DNA of 64,000 bases from positions 2,542,001 through 2,606,000 of the forward strand of contig OY763072.1 in NCBI GenBank assembly GCA_963666865.1, written 5' to 3'. Shown here in pieces: positions 9,814 through 19,700 of this stretch. This DNA is from Bin87 sp963666865. Its GTDB lineage: Bacteria; Chloroflexota; Dehalococcoidia; Lucifugimonadales; UBA3495. The notes under the pieces were generated by a model. It was not told the DNA's origin and did no database searches. It saw only the letters and a list, made by a program, of their open reading frames with translations. A program made the translations under genes and the position numbers. The stretch's first letter is position 1; each line of letters opens with the position of its first letter.

Positions 9814-9950
9814 CTCACGCGTACCCATTTTCGCCAGAACTGTCATTGCGAGCGAAGCGTGGCAATCTCGTCAGGGTGTAGGAAGTTGCCGCGGGAACGA
9901 GATCGCCACGTCGCTTCGCTCCTCGCGATGACAAACTGGGTACGCGTGAG
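9814..9950. repeat. Palindromic intergenic repeat, CATTGCGAGCGAAGCG family, copy 1
   Basis: The outer arms CTCACGCGTACCCA (9814-9827) and TGGGTACGCGTGAG (9937-9950) are perfect inverted repeats. Inside them, TGTCATTGCGAGCGAAGCG and CTTCGCTCCTCGCGATGACA also pair, so the whole 137 bp folds into one long hairpin. This family of MITE-like repeats is common in many bacterial genomes, including Dehalococcoidia. It fills most of the 385-bp gap between the sensor kinase and the first methyltransferase. Small open frames across it are artefacts of the palindrome. Confidence 0.85.
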
Positions 9951-10094
9951 TTTTTCATCATTTTAACGATATAATATCCCGCACGTACCGAGCCTACGCT
10001 CACGGGCGGGCAACCGGACGCGCGGTCGTCAGGCTGAGACGGACGTCAACCCGGAGGGTCCCGGTGGCCGCGACCGGAGCAAGAGGGAAGCGGA

Positions 10095-10919
10095 ATGGAG
10101 CAATCGACGGCGGCAGGTCCGGACTACACTATCATAGGCTACAGCGAGGAGATGCTCCAATCGCTGATGCGCCGCACCGCGGATACCTACGCCGCACACC
10201 TGCTGCCCTACCTCAAGCCCGGCATGCGGGCGCTGGACGTCGGCTGCGGGCCGGGGAATATATCGGTGGGCCTGGCGCAGGCCGTGGACCCGGGCACACT
10301 CTACGGCATCGACCGGGAGGAGTCCCAGGTGAACTTGGCCCGGGCCCTGGCGATGTTGCAGCAGCGGGAGAACGCCGTATTCCACGTGGGGGACGCCACC
10401 GACCTGCCCTTCGAGGACGGCTTCTTCGACGTAGTCCACTGCCACGACGTCCTGATGCACATTCCGGACACCCAGGCCGTGCTGGCGGAGGTGAAGCGGG
10501 TGCTGAAACCAGGCGGAATCATCGGCTGTCGGGAGATGATCTGCGAGTCGTGCTTCACCCACCCAGGCTACGGGGTGATGGAGAAGGCGTGGGAGATGTT
10601 CGAGGACATGATCGCCACCGACGAGGGTCATCCCCAGATGGGGAAGGACCTGAAGACCCAACTGCACCGGGCCGGATTCAGCGACGCTCGGATCTCGGCG
10701 TCCTTCGACATCTACAGTACGCCGGACGAGGTCAACTTCATCTACGGGATCGCCTTGCAGTGGTTCCTCTCCCCGGAGATGTTGGAGACGGCGCTGGGCT
10801 ACGGCGCCTCCACGGCGGAACTGGCCGAGGCCATCGGGGCGGCCTACGGGCGCTGGAAGGACGATCCGGGCGCGCTGTGCGCCCTGGCCTTCGGGGAAGC
10901 CGTGGCCAGCAAGCCCTAG
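10095..10919 (+). CDS. SAM-dependent class I methyltransferase (UbiE/type 11-like)
   Basis: The 274-aa product has the Rossmann methyltransferase motif I ALDVGCGPGNISVGLA at about residues 50-65. An acidic residue at the end of strand 2 follows (GIDREES), then DATDLPFEDGFFDVVHCHDV and VLKPGGIIGCREM. It should bind SAM and methylate a small molecule or lipid; the acceptor cannot be told. The start ATG has a purine-rich AGAGGGAAG upstream. A closely similar paralogue follows at 11.1 kb, with a palindromic repeat between the two and another before the first, as if the gene was duplicated as a cassette. Confidence 0.88.
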   Translation: MEQSTAAGPDYTIIGYSEEMLQSLMRRTADTYAAHLLPYLKPGMRALDVGCGPGNISVGLAQAVDPGTLYGIDREESQVNLARALAMLQQRENAVFHVGDATDLPFEDGFFDVVHCHDVLMHIPDTQAVLAEVKRVLKPGGIIGCREMICESCFTHPGYGVMEKAWEMFEDMIATDEGHPQMGKDLKTQLHRAGFSDARISASFDIYSTPDEVNFIYGIALQWFLSPEMLETALGYGASTAELAEAIGAAYGRWKDDPGALCALAFGEAVASKP

Positions 10920-10928
10920 GCCCTCATG

Positions 10929-11054
10929 CGTACCCACTTTGTCATTGCGAGCGCAGCGTGGCAATCTCGTCGGCGTAGCAAGGGTTCTCCGCGAGCAGCC
11001 GTAAATACTGCAACGAGATTGCCACGAATGCCTGACGGCATTCTCGCAATGACA
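10929..11054. repeat. Palindromic intergenic repeat, CATTGCGAGCGAAGCG family, copy 2
   Basis: GCGTACCCACTTTGTCATTG starts the copy and TCTCGCAATGACA ends it. Inner arms GTGGCAATCTCGT and ACGAGATTGCCAC are perfectly complementary. The flank GCGTACCCA is shared with copy 1. With copy 1 it brackets the first methyltransferase gene. Confidence 0.82.
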
Positions 11055-11111
11055 GATGGCGGAAAGCATCCGTGTTGACATTCAGCCGTGACGCTGACTT
11101 TCCCTGGAACA

Positions 11112-11942
11112 ATGATGACGCAACCGATGACATCGGGAACTCCCGACTACACCATAGGGTTCAGCGACGAACAAGTCGAGCGCCTGATCCAGCGCAATAC
11201 GGTAAAGTCGGCGGCGTACCTGCTCCCGCACCTCAAGCCCGGCCAGCGCGTCCTGGACCTCGGCTGCGGCCCGGGGAGCATATCGGTGGGGCTGGCCCCG
11301 GCGGTCGCGCCCGGCGGGGAACTCCATTGCGTTGACATAGCGGAGTCGCAGGTGGAACTGGCCCGGGCCCTGGCCGACTCCCAGGGGCTGGACAACCTCA
11401 GTTGCTACGTCGCGGACGTGACCAACCTGCCCTTTGAGGATGGCTACTTCGACGTGGCCCACGGCCACGACATCCTGGCCCACGTCCCGGACACCCGGGC
11501 CGCCCTGGCCGAGGTGAAGCGGGTGTTGAAACCGGGCGGACTCATCGGCTGCCGGGAGTTAATTTGCGAGTCGTGCTTCGTGTACCCCGATTTCGGAATC
11601 CTGCGGAAGTCGTGGGACATATTGGAAGACATCGTCGCCACCGACGGCGGCCACCCCCAGATGGGGAAGGACTTGAAGGGTCATCTGGCCGCGGCCGGCT
11701 TTGCCGACATCCGGATGACGGGGTCATTCCACACGTACAGCGCTCCCGACGAAATCGCGTTCATCCGCGAATTCGTCCATCGGTGGCTGCTGTCCCCGGA
11801 GTTGACGGAAACGGCCCTGAGCTACGGGGCCGGCACCGAGGAACTGTTCCGGCTCCTCGGAGAAGGATTTGACCGCTGGAAGGAACACCCCGGCGCGGTG
11901 TGCGCCGTGGCCTTCGGGGAAACGCTGGCGGTCAGGCCCTAG
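11112..11942 (+). CDS. SAM-dependent class I methyltransferase, paralogue of the preceding gene
   Basis: This 276-aa protein parallels the 10.1-kb gene almost throughout: PDYTIGFSDEQ against PDYTIIGYSEE, motif I VLDLGCGPGSISVGLAPAV, then DVTNLPFEDGYFDVAHGHDI, VLKPGGLIGCRELICESCF and GHPQMGKDLK. The ATG at 11112 was preferred to an in-frame GTG at 11088 because it aligns best with the paralogue's start. The substrate is unknown, and two copies hint at related but distinct acceptors. The 3' end overlaps the stop codon of the convergent MarR gene by 4 bp. Confidence 0.87.
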   Translation: MMTQPMTSGTPDYTIGFSDEQVERLIQRNTVKSAAYLLPHLKPGQRVLDLGCGPGSISVGLAPAVAPGGELHCVDIAESQVELARALADSQGLDNLSCYVADVTNLPFEDGYFDVAHGHDILAHVPDTRAALAEVKRVLKPGGLIGCRELICESCFVYPDFGILRKSWDILEDIVATDGGHPQMGKDLKGHLAAAGFADIRMTGSFHTYSAPDEIAFIREFVHRWLLSPELTETALSYGAGTEELFRLLGEGFDRWKEHPGAVCAVAFGETLAVRP

Positions 11943-12430
11943 TTAGGGGTCTCAACCCGCAGCGAGCCGCTTATCGCCTCGTAGTTGTCAACTATGCGCT
12001 GCGCGGCGGCGGTGAAGGCGTCCACTTGCTGCTCGCTCAAGCCATCAGTCAATCTGGCAAAATACTCCTGGAGGCTCTGGGCCACCTCGGCGGTAACCTC
12101 CTCCCCGTGGGGAGTCAAGCGGAGCATGACCACCCGCCGGTCGTCACGTTGACGCCGCCGGCGCAGCAGGTCCTTTTCCACCAGGGCGTTCACCACCCGG
12201 CTGATTCGGCCGGCGTCCACCGGCAACAGCCGGGCCAGCTGGGTGGCAGTGCATTCGTCCATATCCCGGCATATCGACAGCAAACGCACGTCGATGGGCG
12301 TCAGATCGTAGGGGGCTGCCAGCAGGGTGATTCCCCGGTCCACGGCATACGCCAAGTCGGGAACCAGGCTCCCCATGTCCGACCGGGGGTCAGGGCCGGC
12401 ATCCGGATTGCGGTGCGGTTGATCAGGCAT
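11939..12430 (-). CDS. MarR-family transcriptional regulator
   Basis: This 163-aa winged-helix protein reads DLTPIDVRLLSICRDMDE, then TATQLARLLPVDAGRISRVV as recognition helix, then ALVEKDLLRRRRQRDDRRV as wing, and HGEEV before the C-terminal dimer helices. MarR proteins bind palindromic operators as dimers and usually repress neighbouring genes until a small ligand is bound. The frame is open further upstream, but the promoter at 12468-12495 places transcription inside that extension, so the ATG at 12430 is the better start. Plausible targets are its own promoter and the methyltransferases it converges on. Confidence 0.88.
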   Translation of the reverse strand: MPDQPHRNPDAGPDPRSDMGSLVPDLAYAVDRGITLLAAPYDLTPIDVRLLSICRDMDECTATQLARLLPVDAGRISRVVNALVEKDLLRRRRQRDDRRVVMLRLTPHGEEVTAEVAQSLQEYFARLTDGLSEQQVDAFTAAAQRIVDNYEAISGSLRVETPN

Positions 12431-12467
12431 TGCCAACTCGCTATGCAACCTTTCTTGATTGAATAAT

Positions 12468-12495
12468 ATTGTAGAGGCCATTTGTTTTTTGTCAA
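12468..12495 (-). promoter_or_regulatory. Sigma-70-type promoter for the MarR gene
   Basis: Read on the minus strand, TTGACA (12495-12490) is followed after 16 bp by TACAAT (12473-12468), close to consensus. It lies about 40 bp upstream of the chosen start. The AT-rich stretch TTGAATAATATTG overlaps the -10 and could hold an operator for autoregulation; that is inference. Confidence 0.7.
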
Positions 12496-12546
12496 CGATA
12501 AAGTTTAGGCCGCCAAACCTTTCGGGTTGTCGAAAGGAACGCCATC

Positions 12547-13548
12547 TTACCGGCACAGCCGGGTCAGCGTCTCAACATCGGGGTTGGCGGCGCCCTGGGC
12601 AACCTGGCAGGCGGTCCGGCCGTCGTCCGTTAGCGCGGCAACGTCGGCGCCGTGGGCCAGCAGCGCGCGGACTACCGGCGCCGGCGCCGGGCTGAACTCC
12701 GCCGCCGCGTGCAGCGGAGTCATGCCGGTCGCCGTGGTCGCCCCGATGTCGGCGCCGTGGGCCAGCAGCAGCTCGATCACCGCCGGATTGGGATTGTGCC
12801 GGGCCGCGGTATGCAGGGGCGTCCGGCCGGTGTCGCTGCGCGTCATCACGTCGGCGCCGCGCTCCAGCATCATGGCCGCCGCAGCCGGCTCGGGATTGAA
12901 CGCGGCGGCGTGCATGGGGTCAGCGTTCAGGACTTTGGCCGTCATGTCGGCGCCCCGGTCCATCAGCAGCGCCGCGACCTCCGGGTTGGCGTTCATGCCC
13001 AGGGCCAGGTGCACCGCCGACCAGCCGTGGACGGTGCGGGCCTCCGGGTTCGCGCCGGCGGCCAGCAGCCGGGCGGTTATCGCCGGTTCGGGATTGAAGG
13101 CCGCCGCCTGGTGCAGGGGCGTCGCCTCCAGCAGGAGGTTGGCCGCCGCCAGGTCCGCGCCGGCGTCCAGCAGCGCCGCGATGGCCTCCGGGTTCCCGGA
13201 GTAGGTCGCGGCGATGTGCAGAGCGCGGCCGCCCATATCGCCTTCCGCCGCGGTCAGGTCCGCGCCCCGGGCCACTTCCGCCCCCACCTCGGCGGGGCCG
13301 GCGGTTGCCCAGAAGTCGTTGTCGCACAAGCGGCCGCAGTCGCCGGACGCGAGCGCGGGCCCAACGGCCTGGCGTGTCGTCTCGGAGTCGGAGTGGGCCG
13401 GCTGCTGAACTTCCTGGGCGGACGCCGTCGGCGCCCCGGTCGGCACACCGCTCCATTTGGCTTGCGCGATGAAGACCGCGAAAACCGCCACCGCCGCCAG
13501 AGCCGACGCCAGCCAGAATATTCGATTCCACCGAGCGTTAAGCTCCAT
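12547..13548 (-). CDS. Membrane-anchored ankyrin-repeat protein
   Basis: The 333-aa product starts with a short charged end and one membrane segment (FWLASALAAVAVFAVFIAQA, ~residues 10-30). A Ser/Thr/Gln-rich linker with two Cys follows, then about seven ankyrin repeats from residue ~90 with the hallmark TPLHTAARHNPNP, then IELLLAHGADI and GRTACQVAQG. Ankyrin repeats bind proteins; the fold would sit outside the membrane if the segment is an uncleaved signal anchor. A decayed homologue lies at 27.0-27.4 kb, so a small family existed in this genome. No enzyme domain is visible. Confidence 0.85.
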   Translation of the reverse strand: MELNARWNRIFWLASALAAVAVFAVFIAQAKWSGVPTGAPTASAQEVQQPAHSDSETTRQAVGPALASGDCGRLCDNDFWATAGPAEVGAEVARGADLTAAEGDMGGRALHIAATYSGNPEAIAALLDAGADLAAANLLLEATPLHQAAAFNPEPAITARLLAAGANPEARTVHGWSAVHLALGMNANPEVAALLMDRGADMTAKVLNADPMHAAAFNPEPAAAAMMLERGADVMTRSDTGRTPLHTAARHNPNPAVIELLLAHGADIGATTATGMTPLHAAAEFSPAPAPVVRALLAHGADVAALTDDGRTACQVAQGAANPDVETLTRLCR

Positions 13549-13628
13549 GGGTCACCTCCAGGTGCGGGCGCCGGGAGGGTTCCCAGCTCGATGCGCGTTG
13601 GCAAAATTCCGATTGCAGAAATTTATGT

Positions 13629-13656
13629 TTGACAATCATCTTCTATACATTATATA
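13629..13656 (+). promoter_or_regulatory. Sigma-70-type promoter for the giant surface protein
   Basis: TTGACA (13629-13634) is followed after 16 bp by TATATA (13651-13656) in the most AT-rich stretch of the area. It predicts a leader of about 125 bases before the ATG at 13790. Confidence 0.6.
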
Positions 13657-13789
13657 TTTTCTCAACAATTTGCAATAGGGGTTGTTGACAAACCGAAACA
13701 ACGCTCGTCGCAATCTTTTCGGAATTCAGATGGCGCCGGCATTCCGGTCGGCGCCCCTGCTCACCCCACCAGCACGGAGAACTGTCCAC

Positions 13790-16700
13790 ATGAGCGTCGC
13801 CGACCCACACAGCATACCCGGCCTGGTCCGTTCCAGCAGCCGCCCCCGCGTGCCGCTGTTCGTCCCGCGCCGGCTCCAGTCCTGTTACCGCCCCGTCGTC
13901 TCCATCACCGCCGCCGTCGCGATGCTGGCCCTGCTCGCGGTGGTTTTCTTTTATCCCGCCGCGGCGCAGGGTCAGGAACCGGAGAACGGCGACGCCGGGG
14001 CCGCCGTGGAGCAGACCCTCTCCTTCGGCTCCTCCGTATCCGACCAGTCCTATACCGTGGACACCGCCATCGGTACGCTGACCCTGCCGGAAGCCAAAGC
14101 CTCCACGGGCAGCCCGACGGTCAAATACTCCCTGTCCCCGGCGCTGCCCTCCGGCCTGTCCTTTGACTCGTCGGCCCGCACCATCAGCGGCACCCCGTCC
14201 GCTGCCGCGGCCAGCCAGACCTACACCTACACCGCTGCCGCTACGGACTACACGTCGGCAACGTTGACCTTCAGCATCGCCGTGGCAGTGCCGGCCCCGG
14301 CCGCGCCGTCCTCGGTGACCGTAACCCGGGCCGACGGAACCCTGACCGCCAGCTGGGACGCCGTGACCCACGCGACGAGCTACCACGTCACCTACACCTC
14401 GGACGGTGGCTCCAGCTGGAGCCTGGCCGGCCTGAACCATCCCAGCGCCAGCATCACCGTCAGCGGCGTGGACAACACCAAGACCTACGTCGTCGGCGTC
14501 CGCGCCCGCAACGACAGCGGCGACAGCGGCTGGACCAACTCCGCCCCCGCCGGCCCCTACGTGCCGCCCACTCCGACACCCACGCCGGAACCGGAATCCG
14601 CCGAGTCGAATCAGGGCGACCTCACCTTCGGCACCGCCACCATTGACGACCAGTACTACAAGGTGGACGAGGCCATCGACACGCTGACGCTGCCCCAGGC
14701 CACGGGCGGCGACGGGTCAACGCTTACCTACGCCCTGTCGCCGGCCCTGCCCACCGGGTTGTCCTTTGACGCCACCGCCCGCACCATCAGCGGGACGCCC
14801 ACGGGGACCGAGTCCCCGGCCACCTACAACTACACCGCCACCGACGGCACCGACACGGCCCGGCTCAGCTTTACCATCACCCTGGCCATGGAGGCCGACC
14901 TGTCCTTCGGCGACGCCACCATCTCCGCCCAGATCTACAACATGGATGCGGCCATCAAGACGGTAACGCTGCCCGCGGCCACCGGCGGCAGCGGGACGAT
15001 TACCTACTCCCTGTCCCCGGCCCTGCCCGCCGGCCTGTCCTTTGACGCCTCGGCCCGCACCATCAGCGGCACGCCCACCGCAACCGCCGCCTATGCCACC
15101 TACACCTACACCGCCACCGCCGGCGCGGACACCGCCACGCTCTCCTTCACCATCGAGGTGCTGGCGGCGGAGGAAGGCGCATCGGGCCAGGCCAACCAGG
15201 CGCCCCAAACGATAGCCAGCACCCACGATACACATACACAGATAAGCCCCGTGAGCGACCCCCCCGGCAGCGACAACGAGTGCTACAAGAACCACGGGGT
15301 GTCGTACCCCAGCGGAGAGAACAGTTATTTCAGCGACCCGGACGGCGACACGCTGACCATCACTTCAAAAAGCTCCCATCCCGGGCTGGCTGCCATCACG
15401 CAGAACACCCCGGTCCGGATTCGCCACAACCATCCCGCCGACACCTGGGTGACCATCACCACCACGGCCACGGACCCCGGCGGCCTCTCCGCGGACTTCA
15501 CCTGGAAGCACAAGATGACCTGCACCACCGCCATGTCGGTGAACGAGAACTCCGCCGCCGGCACCGACGTGGCATCGGTGGGCAGAAAAGGTAATTCCAA
15601 CGCCGCGGCCAGCCAATATACCATTGAAGGGGACGCCGCCGGCTCATTCACCATTAACAGCAGCAGCGGCCTGATCGAGGTGAAGTCCGGCGCGACCCTG
15701 GACTACGAGACCAAGACCAGCTACAGCGGCACGGTCAAGTACAAGGCAACCAAGACAGTGGATGGCACCAGCCACACCAACGATTCCGAACGCTCCATAA
15801 CTATCAACATCAACAACCTGGGCGGCCCTTCGGCGAACACGCCCACGGTGACCCGGGACGCCACCACGCCGACCACCGTGCTGGACGTGTCCTGGACCGC
15901 CTCGACCTCCACCCACCCCAACGGCGTCACCGACTACGACGTGCAGTACCGGCTGGAAAATGCCAGCAGTTGGACCAGCCACAGTCACACCGGAACCGCT
16001 ACCACCGCGGAGATCACGGGCCTAACCGCCGGCAAGAGTTACGAGGTTCAGATTCGCGCCACCGACGCCGAGGGCACCGGCGCCTGGTCCGCCTCCGGCA
16101 CGGGCATCACCCAGTACACCACGCAGACCCGCAGCATCGCCGAGAACTCGGCGGCGAATACCAACGTGGGCGCGGCGGTGGACGCCGATTCCAACCCCAA
16201 AGGCTACACGCTGGCCTACTCCCTGAGTGGCACCGACGCCAGTTCCTTCGACATCAGCTCCTCTACCGGGCAAATCACGGTAGCGTCGGGAACCACGCTG
16301 GACTACGAAACCAAGAAGTCCTACAGCGTCACCGTAACCATGGCGGTGTCCGGAACAACCAGTGTCACCGGGACGGGCAACACCGGCCTCAGCCCCAACG
16401 GTACGGGCGACTACATCATCCCCGTAACCATCAACGTAACCGACGTGAACGAAACGCCGCAGTTCCCGAAGGACACCGACACGCGCACCATCGCCGAAAA
16501 CTCGGCGGCGAATACCAACATCGGCGCGGCGGTTACCGCCAGCGCCGGCCAGGCCGCGTTGACCTACTCGCTGACGGGAACCGACGCCAGCAAGCTCAGC
16601 ATCGTCTCCACCAGCGGGCAGATCCAGGTGAAGGCGGGCAACATTCCCAACTTCGAGAAGGCCGACGGCACCGACCATGCCAACGCGCCCACGTACAGCG

Positions 16701-19700
16701 TGACGGTCAACGTCACCGACGGCAAGGACAGCAGCAACAACGACGACAGCAGCATCGACGACACCATCGCCATAACCATCACCATAACCGACGTGAACGA
16801 GCCGCCGCCGAAGATGGCCGCGCCCACGGTGGCGCAGAACTCCACCACGCCGAAGACGAAACTGGATGCAACGTGGGTAGCCCTGACGAGCACGGCGATG
16901 GCCGGCAAGCCGCCAGTCAACGACTACGACGTGCAGTACCGCAAGCACGGCGATACCAACTGGACGGACGCCAGCTTCACCGGCACGACGCTCAAAACCA
17001 CGCTGAGCAGCCTCACATCGCACAAGAGCTACGAAGTGCAGGTCCGCGCGGTGAACAACGAGGGCGACGGGGCGTGGTCCGACTCGGGCAGCGCCATCAC
17101 CGCCGGCGACGGCGTGACGCGCAGCATCGCCGAGAACTCGGCAGCGGGAACCAACGTCGGCGCGGCGGTAACGACAACGGCGAACACCAACGGTTACGAC
17201 TTGAATCATACGCTGAGCGGAACGGATGCCAGCAAATTCAGCATCGCCTCGGACACCGGGCAAATTACGGTAGGAACCGGAACCACCTTGGACTATGAGA
17301 CCAAGACTTCCTACAGCGTCACCGTGACGGTGGAAGCCACCGCGGCCGGCGCGAACGCCCAGAGCTTCACCCTTGACCCCAACGCGCCGGGCGATTACGT
17401 GGTGCCCGTAACCATCAACGTAACCGACGTGAACGAGCCTACCACCTTTACGGATGACACGGCCGCCCGCAACATCGCGGAGAACTCAACGGCTACCGCC
17501 ACCGTGGGCGCGGTGGTGACCGCCAACGCCGACCCGGACGGCGACACGCTGTATTACTCGCTGACCGGAACCGACGCCGGCACCTTCGCCATCGACGAGT
17601 CCACCGGGCAGATAACCGTTGCCACGGGAAAGACCATCCGCAGCTACGAGCAGACGGACGGCAGCGATCCCACCAACGCCTACACGTACAGCGTGACGGT
17701 GAACGTCACCGACAAGAAGAAGGCCGACGGCACGGCGGACACGGCGATAGACGACACCATCGCCGTAACCATCACCGTAACCGACGTGGCCGAGCCGCCG
17801 GACGCGCCCGCCGCTCCCACGGTTGCCAAGCACTCCACCACGCCCAAGACCAAGCTGGACGCATCCTGGACGGCGCCGACGATGACGGGCAAGCCGCCCC
17901 TCACCGATTACGACGTGCAATATCGCAAGCACGGCGATTCCTCCTGGACGGACGCCAGTTTCAGCGGCACGGGAATCAGCACAACCTTGAGCAGCCTCAC
18001 TTCCCACAAGAGCTACGAGGTGCAGGTTCGCGCCACCAACAACGAGGGCACGAGCGGCTGGTCCGACTCCGGCAGCGCCATCACCGACGGCGACGGCGTA
18101 ACCCGCAGCATCGCCGAAAACTCGGCGGAGGACACGAATATCGGCGCGGCGGTCACTGCCACTTCCAACCCCAACAGTTATACGCTGACGCATGAGTTGG
18201 GCGGAACGGACGCCAGCCATTTCAAAATCGTAGAGTCCAGCGGCCAGTTGCGGGTCAAGTCGGCCCTGGACTTCGAGACCAAGAATTCGTACAGCGTCAC
18301 CGTGACGGTGAAAGCCGCCGAGGCCGGGGGCGCGAGTGTCCAGAGCCTCACCCTGGAACCCAACAATCCGGGCGACTACACCGTCCCCGTAACCATCAAC
18401 GTAACCGACGTGAACGAGCCGCCCAAGTTCGCCGATGACACGGCAACGCGGGCCATCGACGAGAACTCTGCGGTTGGCACCGCTATCGGCGCGGTAGTAA
18501 CCGCCACCGACCCGGACACCAACAACAGCAACTTCAACACGCTGACCTACGGCCTCAGCGGAACCGACGCCGCCAAGCTGGACATTGACAGCGGCACCGG
18601 CCAGATCAAGGTCAAGACGGGCAACATTCCCGACTACGAGGCCAAGACGTCGTACAGCGTGAACGTAACCGTCCACGACGGCAAGAACGCCAGCGGCACG
18701 GCGGACACCACGGTTGACGACACCATCGCCGTAACCGTCAACGTAAATGACCTGGACGAGCCGCCGGCCGCGCCGCCGCTCACGATAGCCAACCACGCCA
18801 CCGAGCCGGAGACCAAGATAGACCTGTCGTGGACGGCGCCGGACATGACCGGCAAGCCGGCCCTGGATGGTTACGACGTGGAGTACAAGCTCGCCGACGA
18901 CAGCGATTGGACTACCCAGACCCACAGCGGAACGGGCACGACCACGACGCTGACCGGCCTCACCGCCGGCAAGACCTACGACGCGCGGGTGCGCGCCAAG
19001 AACGACGAGGGCGACAGCCCCTGGTCCACCAAGTCGATCATCACCGACGGCAACGCCGTAACCCGCAGCATCGCCGAAAACTCCCCGGCGGGAACCGACA
19101 TCGGCGACCCGGTGACGGCCAACGCCAACTCCGATTACACCTATTCCCACACCATGAGCGGAACGGACGCCAGTGACTTTGACATCGTAGCGGCCAGCGG
19201 ACAGATCCAGGTCAAGTCGCCCCTGAACTACGAAACCAAGAATAAGTACAGCGTCATCGTGACGGTGAAAGTATCGCTGGCCGGGGCCGGGGGCGCGAGC
19301 CTGGACCCCAACGCGCCCGGCGATTACATCGTCCCGGTAACCATCAACGTAACCGACGTGAACGAAGCGCCGGTATTCACCGATGACACCGCCGACCGCA
19401 GCATCGACGAAAACTCGGCGGCGGGCGCCAACGTCGGCGCCGTCGTTACCGCCAGCGACGTGGACGGCGACACGCTGAAATACTCGCTGAGCGGGACGGA
19501 CGCGGGCAAGTTCACCATCGTGGAGGCCAGCGGGCAGATACAGGTCAAGTCGGGAACCGTCCTCAACTACGAAAAGGCGGACGGCACCGACCCGACCAGC
19601 GCGCCCACTTACAGCGTGACCGTAACGGCAACCGACCCTGACGACGAAACCGATACCATAGATGTCACCATCACCGTGACCGACGTGGCCGAGCCGCCGT

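Noticed and set aside
9763..10003. Short frames on both strands over the first palindromic repeat
   Set aside because: They only translate the two arms of the hairpin.
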